Shown here: one piece after another, positions 23,434 through 40,304 of the stretch
Position numbering within the stretch: position 1 is the stretch's first letter
Layout of the letters: each line of letters opens with the position of its first letter
NCBI GenBank assembly: GCA_037833965.1
Contig: AP031352.1
Location: 12,504,501-12,568,500 of the forward strand
Direction of reading: 5' to 3'
From: Marchantia polymorpha subsp. ruderalis
Taxonomy: Eukaryota; Streptophyta; Marchantiopsida; Marchantiales; Marchantiaceae
Length of the DNA stretch: 64,000 nucleotides
Made by a program: the position numbers and the translations under genes
Notes under the pieces: model-generated
What the model was told of the DNA's origin: nothing
Seen by the model: only the letters and a program-made list of their open reading frames with translations
The model's database searches: none

Positions 23434-25838
23434 ATCTGTGTAAATTTTCATATGAAATGCACACGAGTTGTGCGATATTTGTTCTAAAGTTCATGATTTT
23501 TATTCGCTCCCTAGATTACATGTGTTTGATCAAGGGACTTTCAGAATGTAGATCGAAGGCCTTGAGCCGTCCAGGATCCACAGCCCATTGCCGAACGATT
23601 TGCCGTCGCCCGCAATGAGGGTTTACATTCACTTATATGTCGGAAAAAGGTAGAAGACATTGAGTTCTTGCAGTGGGCTCATGATAGCCAGAGTAAACCC
23701 GTCGGGTAGGCAGGATACAGAGTGCATCTTCATTTTGTCGATCACCTTATCAGTTTGAGGGCACTCGTAGAGCAAGCGAGGTGAGAAGCTGTTTTGCTGT
23801 TTTCTCGTTGTTCGAAATGCCTTCAACACAGGACCTCGAGTTAATCTGTTCTAAAAGTATTGTACCATGGCATGCTGGGTTGTGGGGTGATTATCGGCAT
23901 AGAGTCTACTCGGGATCTGGCCCCAGATCATGAATCTATCTCGCTTAAGAGCAGAAATTGTTCGCAGCGTTGATGTTGCAAACGGACCCTAATCTCCAGT
24001 TTGATTTCTCGCTTTATCGAATGATTGGAATCGCATTTGCTCATTTTTTAATGCTCGTTGTACACCCAAGTCGTTGGGAAACTGTGTCTTTGTCCTGCTT
24101 TACATGGTGGACCATTTTCCTTGAGGTCTGTTAGGATGAAAAATGGAGTTAATGCGAAGAATACCGTCGAGTCTGGAAGCTCTGAGTTACTTCTAATAAG
24201 GCGCGTGTTTTGAGCTGATCAGCAAACGGCCAAGAAGAACTATTGCAGGTTTGTAGGTCACGAGGTAGATGAGGTATATTCTGTGAAAGTTTCATCTACT
24301 TGGGAATGACCCCCGCGAGTCTGATCACTGGAGGTGTGCAGTGTCGTGAATGCAGCTTGCGGCATGACAGCAGGTCAAGAACTGTTTAGTATTCCTGTTC
24401 CAAACGGGCCACCTTCGGTCAGATTCACGTTCAGTGCTTCAACCCTTCCTGTAGAGCGCTATGATTGCGAGGTATGGGTTGCTGGAATTTCTTGGGCGGA
24501 GTGGCTCCGACGTGAAAAGGTTTTCAAAGAGTTTTTCTCCGGGGGCAATGTCTGAAGTGCATCCGCTCAGATCCGAATGTGTTGCCGGCCTCCTCGCTGG
24601 GCAACCGAGAGGGTCCACTGGGAACGTTGCCTCTTTCGTCTGAGTACAATTAGCATCTGTGCGCGGAAAGAATGGATATATATTGTCCTTCATCACTCTC
24701 CACGCAACCACCTCACATCCACGAAGGACAATAAGACCGTCAACGAACAAACAGTCAGAAATTTATAGAACGCAAGGCCATATTAGCTCGTTGTATGTTT
24801 GATGATTCCAGTTGAACTTCCTAATTGGACATGACTTTGCCTGAGTAACAGATAATTAACGTGTAAAACTAGATCACACATTCCAAAGTTTAGCAAGAAA
24901 GATATGTCAAAACTGGAACGTGACATACTGAAGGTTCAACGTGTGATTCTTCACGCCTCTAGTCAAGGCTGCGTGTATATCGTATTTCTACACTATGTCT
25001 TAAAGTAACGTCTCTAGACTTTAGGGTTACATTTCTCTAAAAGCACATAATTAAATGATGTTTTGGCATAATTTCCCACTTGTACCTTTCTTATTTTTGT
25101 CACGCTCATTGCCTACAGGATTTTTTTTGCCTAATCGCCTCTGTGATTATATCAAGCATCATGTCTTTATCATTGTATTAATACTTCTGAACCAAATATA
25201 AATTTAATTCAATTTTAGTACACCCAAGATGTAACAACTCTTTACCGACCTAATAGCATCATGCAAAGTTATACGCTCCCTACCGAATAAACAATGAGTC
25301 ATGTGAACTTCTAATTTACCTAACATTCACAAATGAATAATGACGAGTTAAAAAGGTGAACAAAACAAAATGAAACTTCATTATTCACAAGAAAAAAACC
25401 ATTCTGAATCCCATTCTGAAGCTGTCACGGACGGTCATACAAAGATGCACGAGTTTGCGTACTTTCCATAACAATAACTAAACTGACCGTGGTACTAAGC
25501 AAAATAAGTTGAATCTTTTCTGTGATGAGAAACCTCTGAACACCGAAGCTGCTTTGGAGTCCTCTGCAAGGTAGCTTCTTAGGTTGAAGGCTTTAGACCA
25601 TGTACGGACCACAGGGCCAGTGCTTTGCCCTTTTGACGAAGGGACTTTCTCGCATACATTTTCTAAATTGCCTTCGTCACAGCAATTTAGACTCTGGAAT
25701 TACTTCTCTTGATGGCCCTAATTAGAAATGCTTGATCTGCCGGTACTCACCCATGACAGGGTTCGTGCAACATCATACTATGTCTCTATATCAAATAAGT
25801 GATCGACTATTTACATGGAATCCAAACTAAGCTTAGAA
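23434..25838. other. Intergenic region between Siva and the isomerase gene
   Basis: Convergent 3' flanks of Siva (plus) and the isomerase (minus). No recognisable coding frame. Composition becomes AT-rich from about 24770 to 25400. Confidence 0.4.
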
Positions 25839-27486
25839 TTAGAGCCCTACCGAAACTAATCCATGAAGAGTAACGAGTCCGATCACTACGTTATTTTCAT
25901 CTACCACAGGCAAGAATGTTATAGGCGAAGGAGGATCCTCCATTTTTTGCATTGCTTCCACTGCCCTTGCATCGGCAGATATAAATCGAGGTGACCTGTA
26001 AAATGCAGGGTTTGATCGCCTTAGCAGGATTCAATGGGCCAGAACTGCTCCATACTGGTACTAAGTGTACACTTTCTTACAATACTAGCTTCACTTTCAT
26101 GATCATTCGGTTCGGATTTTGAAGACAACAAGAACAGCGTAGGCTGAACATACCTGTGGCACATCTCTCCCACAGTGAGAGAGAAGATTTTTTCTCCATG
26201 AGCTTTCAGTGATCGCCTAAGATCGCCGTCAGTGAAAGTACCCAAAAGATGTTTCTGGTCATCTACCACAATAAGGCAGCCACAACTTTTGACGCTGAGC
26301 TCTACAAGTTGCTCCATGATCAAATCATCCTCTCTACACAGCGGTAATTCTTCACCCCTCTTCATAACATCTTCCACCTGAAAGATTCAAAATCACTTTG
26401 CTCAACACGCATGATAGACGACGTTACAGCTCATAGTGCACACCATAGCGAGAGCTAACGCTTTGAAACTCAATTACTATTTCAATGGTCTAATTTGATC
26501 GGCTGTGTTTTGCATTCTGTTCATAATGAACGAAGAACGTAAATGAGGTGCTTCTGACACCGACTGCATGATTCTGACACATGGCTGTCACAGGTCCAGG
26601 CGCCAACGATCGACAGCAGAGGGAACAGAGGATGACAATCACAGAAAAGGGCAAACGAAGAGAAGGGCAACCCAACAATCCTAATCTTTTCTCCATAATA
26701 TTCAAAAGTTTCAGCAAGTCACATCAACCAAAGGTTTACTTTGAATATAAGGCGCTTGCCAATTCGGCCTGCCGGATGATTTGATGCGTACTCCTCTTTG
26801 GTCAAGTTCTTGGCCTGCATGATGGCGACGGCAACTGTGTCTCCAAACAGCATTTGTATGGACGTAGACGTAACCGGAGCCAAATTGAAAGGGCAGAGCT
26901 CTCTCTCTAGAGGCAAGTACACGTGCATATCACACAGGTTAACCAAGCTGCAGCTCTTCATGGAAGTAACGGCCACCAAGTAGGCCCCCTTGGCCCTCGC
27001 ACAAGGGACCAGTCTTAACAACTCCTCAGTAGCACCGCTCTTACTCAACAGGACCAAGATGTCCTGAGCCCCTACAATACCGATGTCTCCATGGAGTGCA
27101 TCAGTAGGAGACAAAAATGCGGATTTGGTCCCAGTTGACACCAGGGTCTGGGAAATTTTCTGCGCAATCAGGCCACTCTTGCCGACGCCGGAGAAAAATA
27201 TAGTCCCCGTGACGTTCACACAGAGCTGAGTGAATGCCTGTACCTGGGAGAAATTCAACTTATCAAAGAAATAATCTAGATACCGTCTCTGATCCTCGAA
27301 CAGATTACGAATGTGATTCTTACCAAGCGCTCGGGACAGACTCGGGGGATCCGCAACTTCTGTCACCTCCGGAACTCCCATCTGATAATCCCTGCCCTGC
27401 TCGATGCTCTCCTTGTCTACCTTCCCTCGTCCGACCTTCAGTACTACCCACACATCGTGATCAACCGAAGCTACTGAATTGTCCAT
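25839..27486 (-). CDS. KdsD: D-arabinose 5-phosphate isomerase (SIS plus two CBS domains)
   Basis: Interconverts D-ribulose 5-phosphate and D-arabinose 5-phosphate, the first step toward Kdo, which in plants goes into the pectin rhamnogalacturonan II. Exons 27486-26740, 26377-26154 and 25995-25839 give 375 residues. An in-frame TAG sits directly before the ATG, so the start is settled. The SIS domain spans about 55-245: [15 protein letters not shown] (97-111), [38 protein letters not shown] and [11 protein letters not shown]. Two CBS repeats follow: [13 protein letters not shown] with [14 protein letters not shown], then [19 protein letters not shown]. The last residues are LVSVGL. The first about 45 residues are acidic and extend beyond the bacterial enzyme. 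Cytosolic location is assumed, since no clear targeting signal is seen. The gene looks intact. Confidence 0.94.
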
Positions 27487-28740
27487 CTAATGTTATGGAC
27501 CAATCTGCACATGCCCCTCGGCTTCCCTTCGAACCAATATTCCTCCCGCCTTCTTCTTCTTGTGCCAGGGCTACCTTGCCAGTCACAATCGCTGATCTAT
27601 CTCCGACCTGACTCTCACTCTCCCCGGACGAAGCGTCCTCTGCAACCTGGAAAATCGTTGCTCAGAGGGCTGACACTCTGCTCTACACATCTCCTTCTCG
27701 ATACTGAACCATTCCACCGGAGGCCGAGCATTTAAGCAGCGGAATTTCCTTCGGCCCCTTCGAATGATACCTACTCCACCCGCAGCTTCCAGGCCAGGCT
27801 CAATGCCTGGCTAAAAGACTGACTTCCGGGCTGAAGCCTGACCCGGTTGACACCATGGTCTCCGAATGCCTCCTGCGGTGGTCACTCCCGCGAGCGGCGT
27901 GAGGCGTAAGCCAAATTCGCCCTCGCGAGAAAGTTCCGCCTTCGTTGTACAGCAGCAAAATCCGCGACCAATTTTGGCAGCTGCAGCATCTGCGGTAGAT
28001 TCAGAATTTCCTTCACGCCAATAGTCGATCGATCACGCCGACAGGTGATGTCAGAACACCGCATGAATCCCGCACTGGCCTTGGCCACTGGGAGAAGGAA
28101 GAGAAGAGGAGGAAATTGTCAGCAGCGGATGGCAACTTCAGCGGAAAATCTTGAGCGCGTTCGCGCAGATCTTTGGGCTGGGAGCATCAGAAGCTGCCGC
28201 ACTGGGTCGATTGGCCGACCAGAGGCAATCGAAATCCGTGTACATCTTCCTTCACGGATCACGCCTTCGCGCATTCTCGTTCGAACAATTATATTATGAA
28301 TTTTGTTCGAACTTAGCACAGTCGGGTCGGGCCTCAAGCCATCATCGGCAGTTGCACGTCCGCAAGTGCCCCTCGTGCACCCCAAGTCCCGCCACAATCC
28401 TTCCTCCCCCCGCTCCGCTCTTGTCGTGTTCAACCGACACATGACAACGAACGCCCCTCCCTCCCCTCCCTCCCCTCCTTCCCCTCCCTGCGCAGGACCG
28501 GGGTCTCTTCGGTTCGGTATTCTGCAGTTACGCTGCAGTTCCTCGCTGCTCTGCCTCGAACGGAAATGTGCCTCCGCAAGGAATATATCAAATGGATGCC
28601 CAGACCCCAAAGTCCAAGGGAGAGTAAGTGGGGCTCGCCACAATAGTAAGATCTCATGTCGTGCATCTAAGATGGATGCATTACATACGAGTTTCCGATT
28701 GAGTGTAGTAAGTTCAACCATATATGAATTCATCTAAAAT
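27487..28740 (-). promoter_or_regulatory. Isomerase leader and promoter region
   Basis: GC-rich upstream region of the isomerase gene. It contains a strong G-rich tract on the sense strand (28453-28489) and a 204-codon open frame on the minus strand (28733-28119). That frame has no recognisable domain and includes a Gly-Glu-Gly run that simply translates the tract. Composition switches to AT-rich at about 28740. Confidence 0.5.
28453..28489 (-). repeat. CCCCTCC/GGAGGGG tract, potential G-quadruplex
   Basis: The plus strand reads cccctccctcccctccc and continues in the same pattern. The minus strand, sense for the isomerase gene, therefore carries at least four runs of three or more G in under 40 bases. 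It lies about 970 bases upstream of the isomerase start codon. Confidence 0.85.
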
Positions 28741-30476
28741 AGATTCAACAATATCAGACAGATCTTGTATACATCATGTGTGAAAGTTTACATCCATATT
28801 GAACTATAGATAGGACTACTTCTACATCTTTGGTATCTTTTACTTAGACACTATAGCTTCGTTTGGCCCAAGAGAGTATCTAATAAAAAGTCCTCTAACG
28901 AAAGTCAACGAATACCTTCATATAATACAAATTAAAAAGTGATTGAATATTTCAGCTAACAACGAGAAATATGAGCACGAAGACTGTTGTTATGCCAGAC
29001 GAGACAAAATGGATGCGAGTTTTATTCTAAAATCATTTCTAAACAGTTCTCTGAATTGAAATTATCTTCACATTAAACGATTTGTACAAATTCTTTCAAA
29101 TCCAAACAAAAAATATTAGTCTATGAGAACAGATATCAGTCACTAGAATGCCATTTAGAAGAGGACGAATTAAAGATATAGGGCACGTCAGATACACTAA
29201 ATATTCTCAAGTCGATAATTAACGGTAACGTTCTTTTGAAGCTGTAATATAAAAGAAAGAATTTATAGACTGGGTATTCAAGCCAATTTCTTTGAAAACT
29301 CATAAAGTATCTGAAGAAGTTTAGAATTTTCCACGCCTATTTCAGATAATTGACGATTCTTCATATTTTATCTGGTCGAAGTATTACGCTTTTCAACCCA
29401 TAAAGTTATTTGTCTGCATAATTGCATACTTTCGCACCCGTTAACAATCCTCGAACATCGTTGTTTTGACACTTTATAATTGGGATGTAAGAATATTAAC
29501 TAACATAATTAAACAGCTAAATTGATAAAGACTTTTGAGGTTGAAGCTTATAATACGAGTGATTGTGAGAACGAGTCATACGATACGACGGAAGAATTTG
29601 GGGAATCGCAGGTTGAATTTGCGTTTCAGTCGACGAAGATGGACACGGAATGTTTGTGATATTAGATTTGAGTTAGTATTGATTTTATGTTCCCTTCAGA
29701 ATACATCAATACCACCTCTTAAAAGCAGAGAAACTTGACGTCGGGGTGAGCACCTCGTTCAAGGTGACTGCTGTGGCAGGAAAGCAGATCCAGGCTTCTA
29801 CAGAGAAGAGAGAAACATGTCGCAACAATGAGAAGCAACGACTGAAACCAAGATGAGAAATTCCGAGAATCCGACATCAAATCACATTAAGTCATCTTCG
29901 CCGTCAGTCTCCACTCCAGAGAAACAGAATGTTCTCAAGACCAGCCGCGTGCACATTTTTCGAGAAGACAACTCTTATGCGCCGCAGGCGACTGCCCGAG
30001 TGAAGAAGGGGCAAGAGAAAACAAACGAGCTTACAATCAATGTCGATACATGCGAGCCAAGCCTTCCGCCGGCCGAAGATTCAATATAATAGAGTGGCGA
30101 GGTCAGACCTCTGAATTACTCAATATGTCAATGAACGTTTCTCTTGAACACACATTTGGGAGAGAAGATGTATTTCCGTGGTTGACGTCGATCGGACCTC
30201 GGCTTATCGGAGCTCCCTTCTGTCACGCGGTTGCTACAATTGATCAATCTTTTTACATGACCCCGGATATGAGATCCAATCTTGATTACCCTCCCCTGAG
30301 AGGACTCAAAAGACATCACCTAGAGGCCTGGATGCGGACGATCCTCATCACGGCTCGAGCCGTGGCCAGATGAGGTTGCAGGGTGGAGGGTGCCCTCGAC
30401 CCCGACTGAGAAAACCTCAAACTGACACTGTTGATAAGGTTTACAAAACATGGGCTGCACTTGAAGGGGCTGTGGC
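28741..30476. other. AT-rich intergenic DNA
   Basis: AT-rich with no recognised coding frame from 28741 to about 29750. A less AT-rich stretch follows, leading into the 3' flank of the minus-strand glutamate dehydrogenase gene. I see no mobile element signature. Confidence 0.4.
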
Positions 30477-35570
<5,094 letters not shown>

Positions 35571-35669
35571 ATTTTGCATCTAAATTTTCAAAAATAGATA
35601 TATAGAATGATTTATGCAATACATCCAGAGCGAATCATGTAAGGAATATTGTACTAACATGAATTCCAG

Positions 35670-35671
<2 letters not shown>

Positions 35672-35706
<35 letters not shown>
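35672..35706. repeat. TA microsatellite
   Basis: About 17 TA dinucleotides without interruption. Confidence 0.95.
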
Positions 35707-35709
<3 letters not shown>

Positions 35710-36044
35710 AAAAGTCTAAAAAGTATGCTAAAAGTTGGTATACTCATGTCACAAAATGTGACATACAGATGTGTCAATATTTTTTTTATAAATCAAATGA
35801 CAAAGAATCAAAGAAGATAAAATCTCACAAATATCAAAACTTGGATATCTTAGTTATTGTACTCCATTCAGTATCCATCCTGCAGTATGCAATATCAATC
35901 CTACTCTACTTGGTATTTAATCACAACATCTAAAAAAAATTTAAATGTAGATAATAAGTCAATTACAAAATATATCAAATTTGTTTCTTCTAGTGTCTTT
36001 ATTGTCTTGTTAATTCCATGATATCATCGAGAGTCATACTCTAT

Positions 36045-36350
36045 TATGATAATGAGTAAAGATATATAGCATGTTGCATGTAAGTTAGTGTCACATTTCG
36101 TGACATTATGAGTAGTTGTTTTCTATTTTGCAAATTAACAACAAGTAATATAGTCATGTTGCGTATGAGTTAGTGACACATCCATGCTATCATGAACAGT
36201 AAACTTAAAGGCTGCAAATGAGTAACAAGTTATACATTCATGTTGCATCGAAGCTAGTGACACATTCATTACATCATGCGTATCTATCTTCTACTCTCCA
36301 AATGAGTATCTAAGCATATGGATTCTTGTTGCATTATACTTCAACTCAAA
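36045..36350. repeat. Diverged ~85-bp tandem array, about four copies
   Basis: The block catgttgc starts at 36070, 36155 and 36239, with cttgttgc at 36325, so the periods are 85, 84 and 86. Each of the first three is followed by an a(a/g)ttagtg(t)cacat-like block and then an atcatg-like block. Between them lies a gcaaat(ga/ta) block with acaagt in some copies. Copies are roughly 65-80 percent alike by eye. It shows no similarity by eye to the 84-bp array at 975-1320. Confidence 0.75.
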
Positions 36351-38147
36351 ATTCAAAGATTAATTATGTGTATGACTCAAAATGAAGCAAGTTAAGTTTC
36401 AGTGTTTAAAGTAATTATAACTTGTGCGGACTAAAAATCATGATACATAAGTGAACCAAGATCCACTCTCATGCATCCTTGCAAGATTGTATAGACGATA
36501 ATTATGAGACAATAAATAAAAATTAAGGATCTCATAAGGATTTCTTTATATGAAAATTAAACATGAGGATTCGAATTGTGATCAATTAGCAAAATTTGAA
36601 ATCTCCTCGTGATAACAATATATCATTTCACACAAAAATCTCTGTCTCAATTGCAATTTTCTCGTCACACGCCATGGAGCTTTGAGTTGTGGTGTGGTGA
36701 TGTCATCGAACAAGTGTGACATGGATGCATGTGAATGTGCATGTCAGAACAGAGCAAACTGTGCATATGGATGAACAAGCAATACTAAGTAAGATAGGCC
36801 AAACCTCACATGGGAATCCATTAGTAGAGAAAGCCAATCCTGATTCCACCTAGACCCAAATGCTGTCCGTGATAAAATAACAAAAGGATGGAGAAGACCC
36901 ATAAAGTCTTACACGGAGAAACCAAAGGGATATAATCAAGTCATCACTTTGGTTAGAGGTGTAGGTTTAAGCCCTAGTGGTATGAGGAACATCCTTAATT
37001 TATGAAATGGAGAATAACGATTGGTCAACTCACTCATGGTTGTGGTTAAGACCCAAGGAAACATCAATGCCAGCGGATAGCGAGCTGGTGAATCAGCGTA
37101 AACTCCTTGGGTGAGGTTGTGTCGCAACAAAAATGCCCCCTTATGCCACCCTGGGTTTCGACACCATAATGACAGTGGCTGGATCTCCCGGCGGGAGGAC
37201 GCTGGAGCATGTGGACGCGACAAGAGAGTGGACTCTAAGATAAGGCATCGAGGCTCGAGGAAAAAGTCTGTCGTGGACACGTAAGGCCACTGCCGGAGCC
37301 TGTTTTTAGGCTTCCAGTTAGACTCCGCGATCCAGTCAGGTCCATCTCCGAACTCTGCGTGAGAGCTGACTCAGAATCTTCCAACTGACTGGAATATACC
37401 TCGCCTTCGAGATAATATCCAAACAAGGAAGAGGATTGTAATTCGCAAACGCCTGGACTCATGGACCTCGTAACGGACTTGTTCCCCGCTAATTGGACTG
37501 TGGCGAACATCTCCATTTGCTTGATCGTATTTTCGTTCGGGTGCAACGAGCGGCGGTACCGTCTTGGTTCCCGATGTCATGCGGTCTTCCTGTCTCTCGC
37601 CGACACAATGCTCTCTCTCGGGCTGTAAATGTCATGAGGGTCGCTGGTCCTGCTGGTACGCTGTAACGGCGCGTCCTCAGGGCAAGCCAAATGCCTCACG
37701 AAAGATCCATTCGAGAGAGTCCGTCCGTCCTCATGCAAGCAGTTTGCATGAGCAGATGCACTTTTCCGTGATCCTGTGCAGAGAGGACTGGACGGTACTG
37801 CGGGCTGCTCACATAGTTCGCAAACGGGCTTCTTTCGTACATGGCTGTGGTTGAACGGGAGCCCGGCCTAAGTTCTTGACCTTATCGTCTGGTTGCTTGA
37901 ATGTGTTCTTGGGGTTGTACAACATACCCATCACGTGAACAGCGCACTCACGCCGAGCTCTCCAGTTTGACGCCACTCGGACTCTTCGTCCTGGAGTAAA
38001 ACATGGTCACAAGTCATCTTTTGGCGTGACTGGCACTGAAACTCAAATTGCAAATGAAATTTGCAAATGGAAGTCAGTCATGGCTCCAATCCACACGAGC
38101 ACATGAGATGGAAAGACTCCGATCGCCCAGTTGGACTCATCTCCGGT

Positions 38148-38190
38148 CAATCTCAGGTCAATTTATTCCCAGAGACTTGACCTGAGATTG
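38148..38190. repeat. Perfect 14-bp inverted repeat
   Basis: Arms caatctcaggtcaa (38148-38161) and ttgacctgagattg (38177-38190) are perfectly complementary around a 15-base spacer. Confidence 0.95.
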
Positions 38191-40018
38191 ATTAATGGAG
38201 ACCAATCGACTCGTTCCAAGTCCATGTCATGCGTCCATCCCTGGACAATGGTTTCCACCGACCGACCTACCTTGAGCCTCCTCATGACCCTCCCTGAAAG
38301 AGCTGGTGATTGTTGTGTCCATGATAAGTGCCCTAAGAGTAGATCCAATGTATAGCCCGAAGGATGGGAGGAACCCAATCAAGTAAGCAGGAAGTGCCCT
38401 GAGAGTGGGAAAGCACGGTATGTTTCCTAATTTTGGCGTATCTCTTTTGCGCATGTTGCATCTGTTTTGAGTTCCGAGGTTGTAGGTGATGGCCATTGTG
38501 TCCTTCGAGAATTCCAATGTTTTGTAGCGAGTATGAAAGGACGAAACCTTCAACTTCTCGAGGTCAGCATGAGCTGTTTCTCATCACTACTTTGGATCTC
38601 ATCAGTACGATGAATGAATGGAAGTGGAAAGTTCACTCGTGCCAACTTGCTGGTATTGAAGTACGACGTGAGCTTCACATGTTCCCATAAGCGTGGAATC
38701 ATAAACATTTTGAATGTACGAGTGTGAATTATTCGAAAAGGTCAAAGGTCGCCATACGTTCCAAGAAATGTGGAGATCACACACACTGATGTACTTGGTT
38801 GAGTTGGATCCTTGAACCTTGATTTGGAATCAAGGACCTCGGAGTGAAATGGTATTCCAATTATTGCGAGACATGTATACCTGTCAAATGCACAAGATTC
38901 CAATCACAGTAAACTCTTAGTTTATATTGAAGAGTTCACATCACACTCTCATGATGCATATCTTCAGAGGATGATTGACCCAACCGAGACATATGATGGC
39001 AGCATGTTGGGTATCACAACCTGAGTAAAATCTGAGTACTCATGATCACGTTAAACATACACAGAAAGCATAATCTGAGTATATCATGGCCCATGCCCTA
39101 CACCCAATCTGTTGATGGGTTACAACTAAGTCTAGATGTACTGACGAAAAGGCACGAACTTCATGTTTGGCATTGATTTCAAAACGATAAGACATAAATC
39201 TAAATGTTAAAAAATAAAAACCCACTGGTTTTCACACCGTAAAAGTACTAATATTTATGCAGTATACTTTCAAATATATTAACATAGGAGGTATTTAAAA
39301 TTCCTCTGGAACTTAGGATACACTTTGAGATAGATTAGGTTCCATCTTGCACAAAGATAGGAAGAAGTAATCAAGGTTCTGATCACTCATGGCTTGCTTT
39401 CTTCTTGAGTATTAACATCATTGCCCGAAGAGAGTCTCTTGTTGCTAAATCTACTTGGCTCAGAGTGCTGCGATGTCCACTTTATCTCTTGTTGTAGAAA
39501 TGCTCGATTATATATGGTCGTAACGATCAGTTGAATGAGAAAAACCTTAAACAAGCAAGACATTGTATATTTAGTCGTTCAAGTTAGACAATATCAGTCA
39601 ACGAATACAGGAACTAATGGCATGTATTGGGTGAGCCAAACAGTCGTCATTTAGATGTGTCAATTACTTCCTGCCCTGAGTTAGACTGCAGTTGAGTTAG
39701 GTTCAATGTGTGTGCAACGCCCACGCGTGCAGAACTATGCAATGTTCGCGAGTAGAATAGGATAGCGTAGGGAGTAGGCGTTTCCAAAAAAGCGTAGGTT
39801 GTGAAGTATTTTGCAAATGACGTAAGGAAATATTCGAGCTAGGTGACGATTTTTGCAGCTGGATGATATTTTATTACAATGGAGATTCTCCAATTCAAGC
39901 ATGGAGTATTCACAAGCTGCCACATGAGGATTAGGTCAGTTATCACGCCTTAGACCATATCGCCTTTCCAACTGATTATCGAAAACCAAACTGCAAATCT
40001 AACTTTCTTTCATCCTTT

Positions 40019-40090
40019 GTATACCAGTCGTCGCGATTCCACAACGACTGGTATACACTAGTTGCTAGTTGCGATTCCCCAACGACTAGT
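40019..40090. repeat. Tandem pair of related hairpins
   Basis: The first hairpin has perfect 13-bp arms, gtataccagtcgt (40019-40031) and acgactggtatac (40044-40056). A second, weaker one spans 40057-40090, with actagt at both ends. Both contain gcgattccNcaacgactNgt, offset by 38 bases, so the unit looks duplicated. Confidence 0.9.
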
Positions 40091-40239
40091 TCCTGATTGG
40101 TTGCTGGGTACTTTACGCTACACCATTGCTTCTGGATGATTTTGTTCGAACTCCAACCTGCCCAGTTTAGATTATCTAATGGATTCTGAGTTCTAGCCAC
40201 GTATCTCCGTTCATCTCTTAGTGTTCTCCTTGTAGTGCT

Positions 40240-40304
40240 TGACTCATGATTCATGAGTCGTGAAACTATACAACCATGCCTGCTCATGACTCATGACTCA
40301 TGAG
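40240..40304. repeat. Clustered TGACTCA motifs in imperfect palindromes
   Basis: TGACTCA occurs at 40240-40246, 40287-40293 and 40294-40300, and TGAGTC at 40254-40259. gactcatgattcatgagtc (40241-40259) and the block around 40282-40305 are near-palindromes. TGACTCA is the core site of GCN4/AP-1-type bZIP factors; no nearby gene is evident, so function is unproven. Confidence 0.75.

Larger units (their letters stand above)
35571..36640. other. AT-rich island with TA microsatellite and ~85-bp tandem array
   Basis: AT-rich DNA without coding frames, holding the two repeats listed separately. It may be transposon-derived, but no protein motif is readable. Confidence 0.5.

Noticed and set aside
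28119..28733. 204-codon minus-strand frame upstream of the isomerase
   Set aside because: Its Gly-Glu run is a translation of the G-rich tract and nothing resembles a domain.
36936..37280. 114-codon minus-strand frame with tRNA-B-box-like gggtttcgacacc (possible SINE)
   Set aside because: The B-box match needs an inserted base, the A box is unconvincing and no poly-A tail or target duplication is seen.
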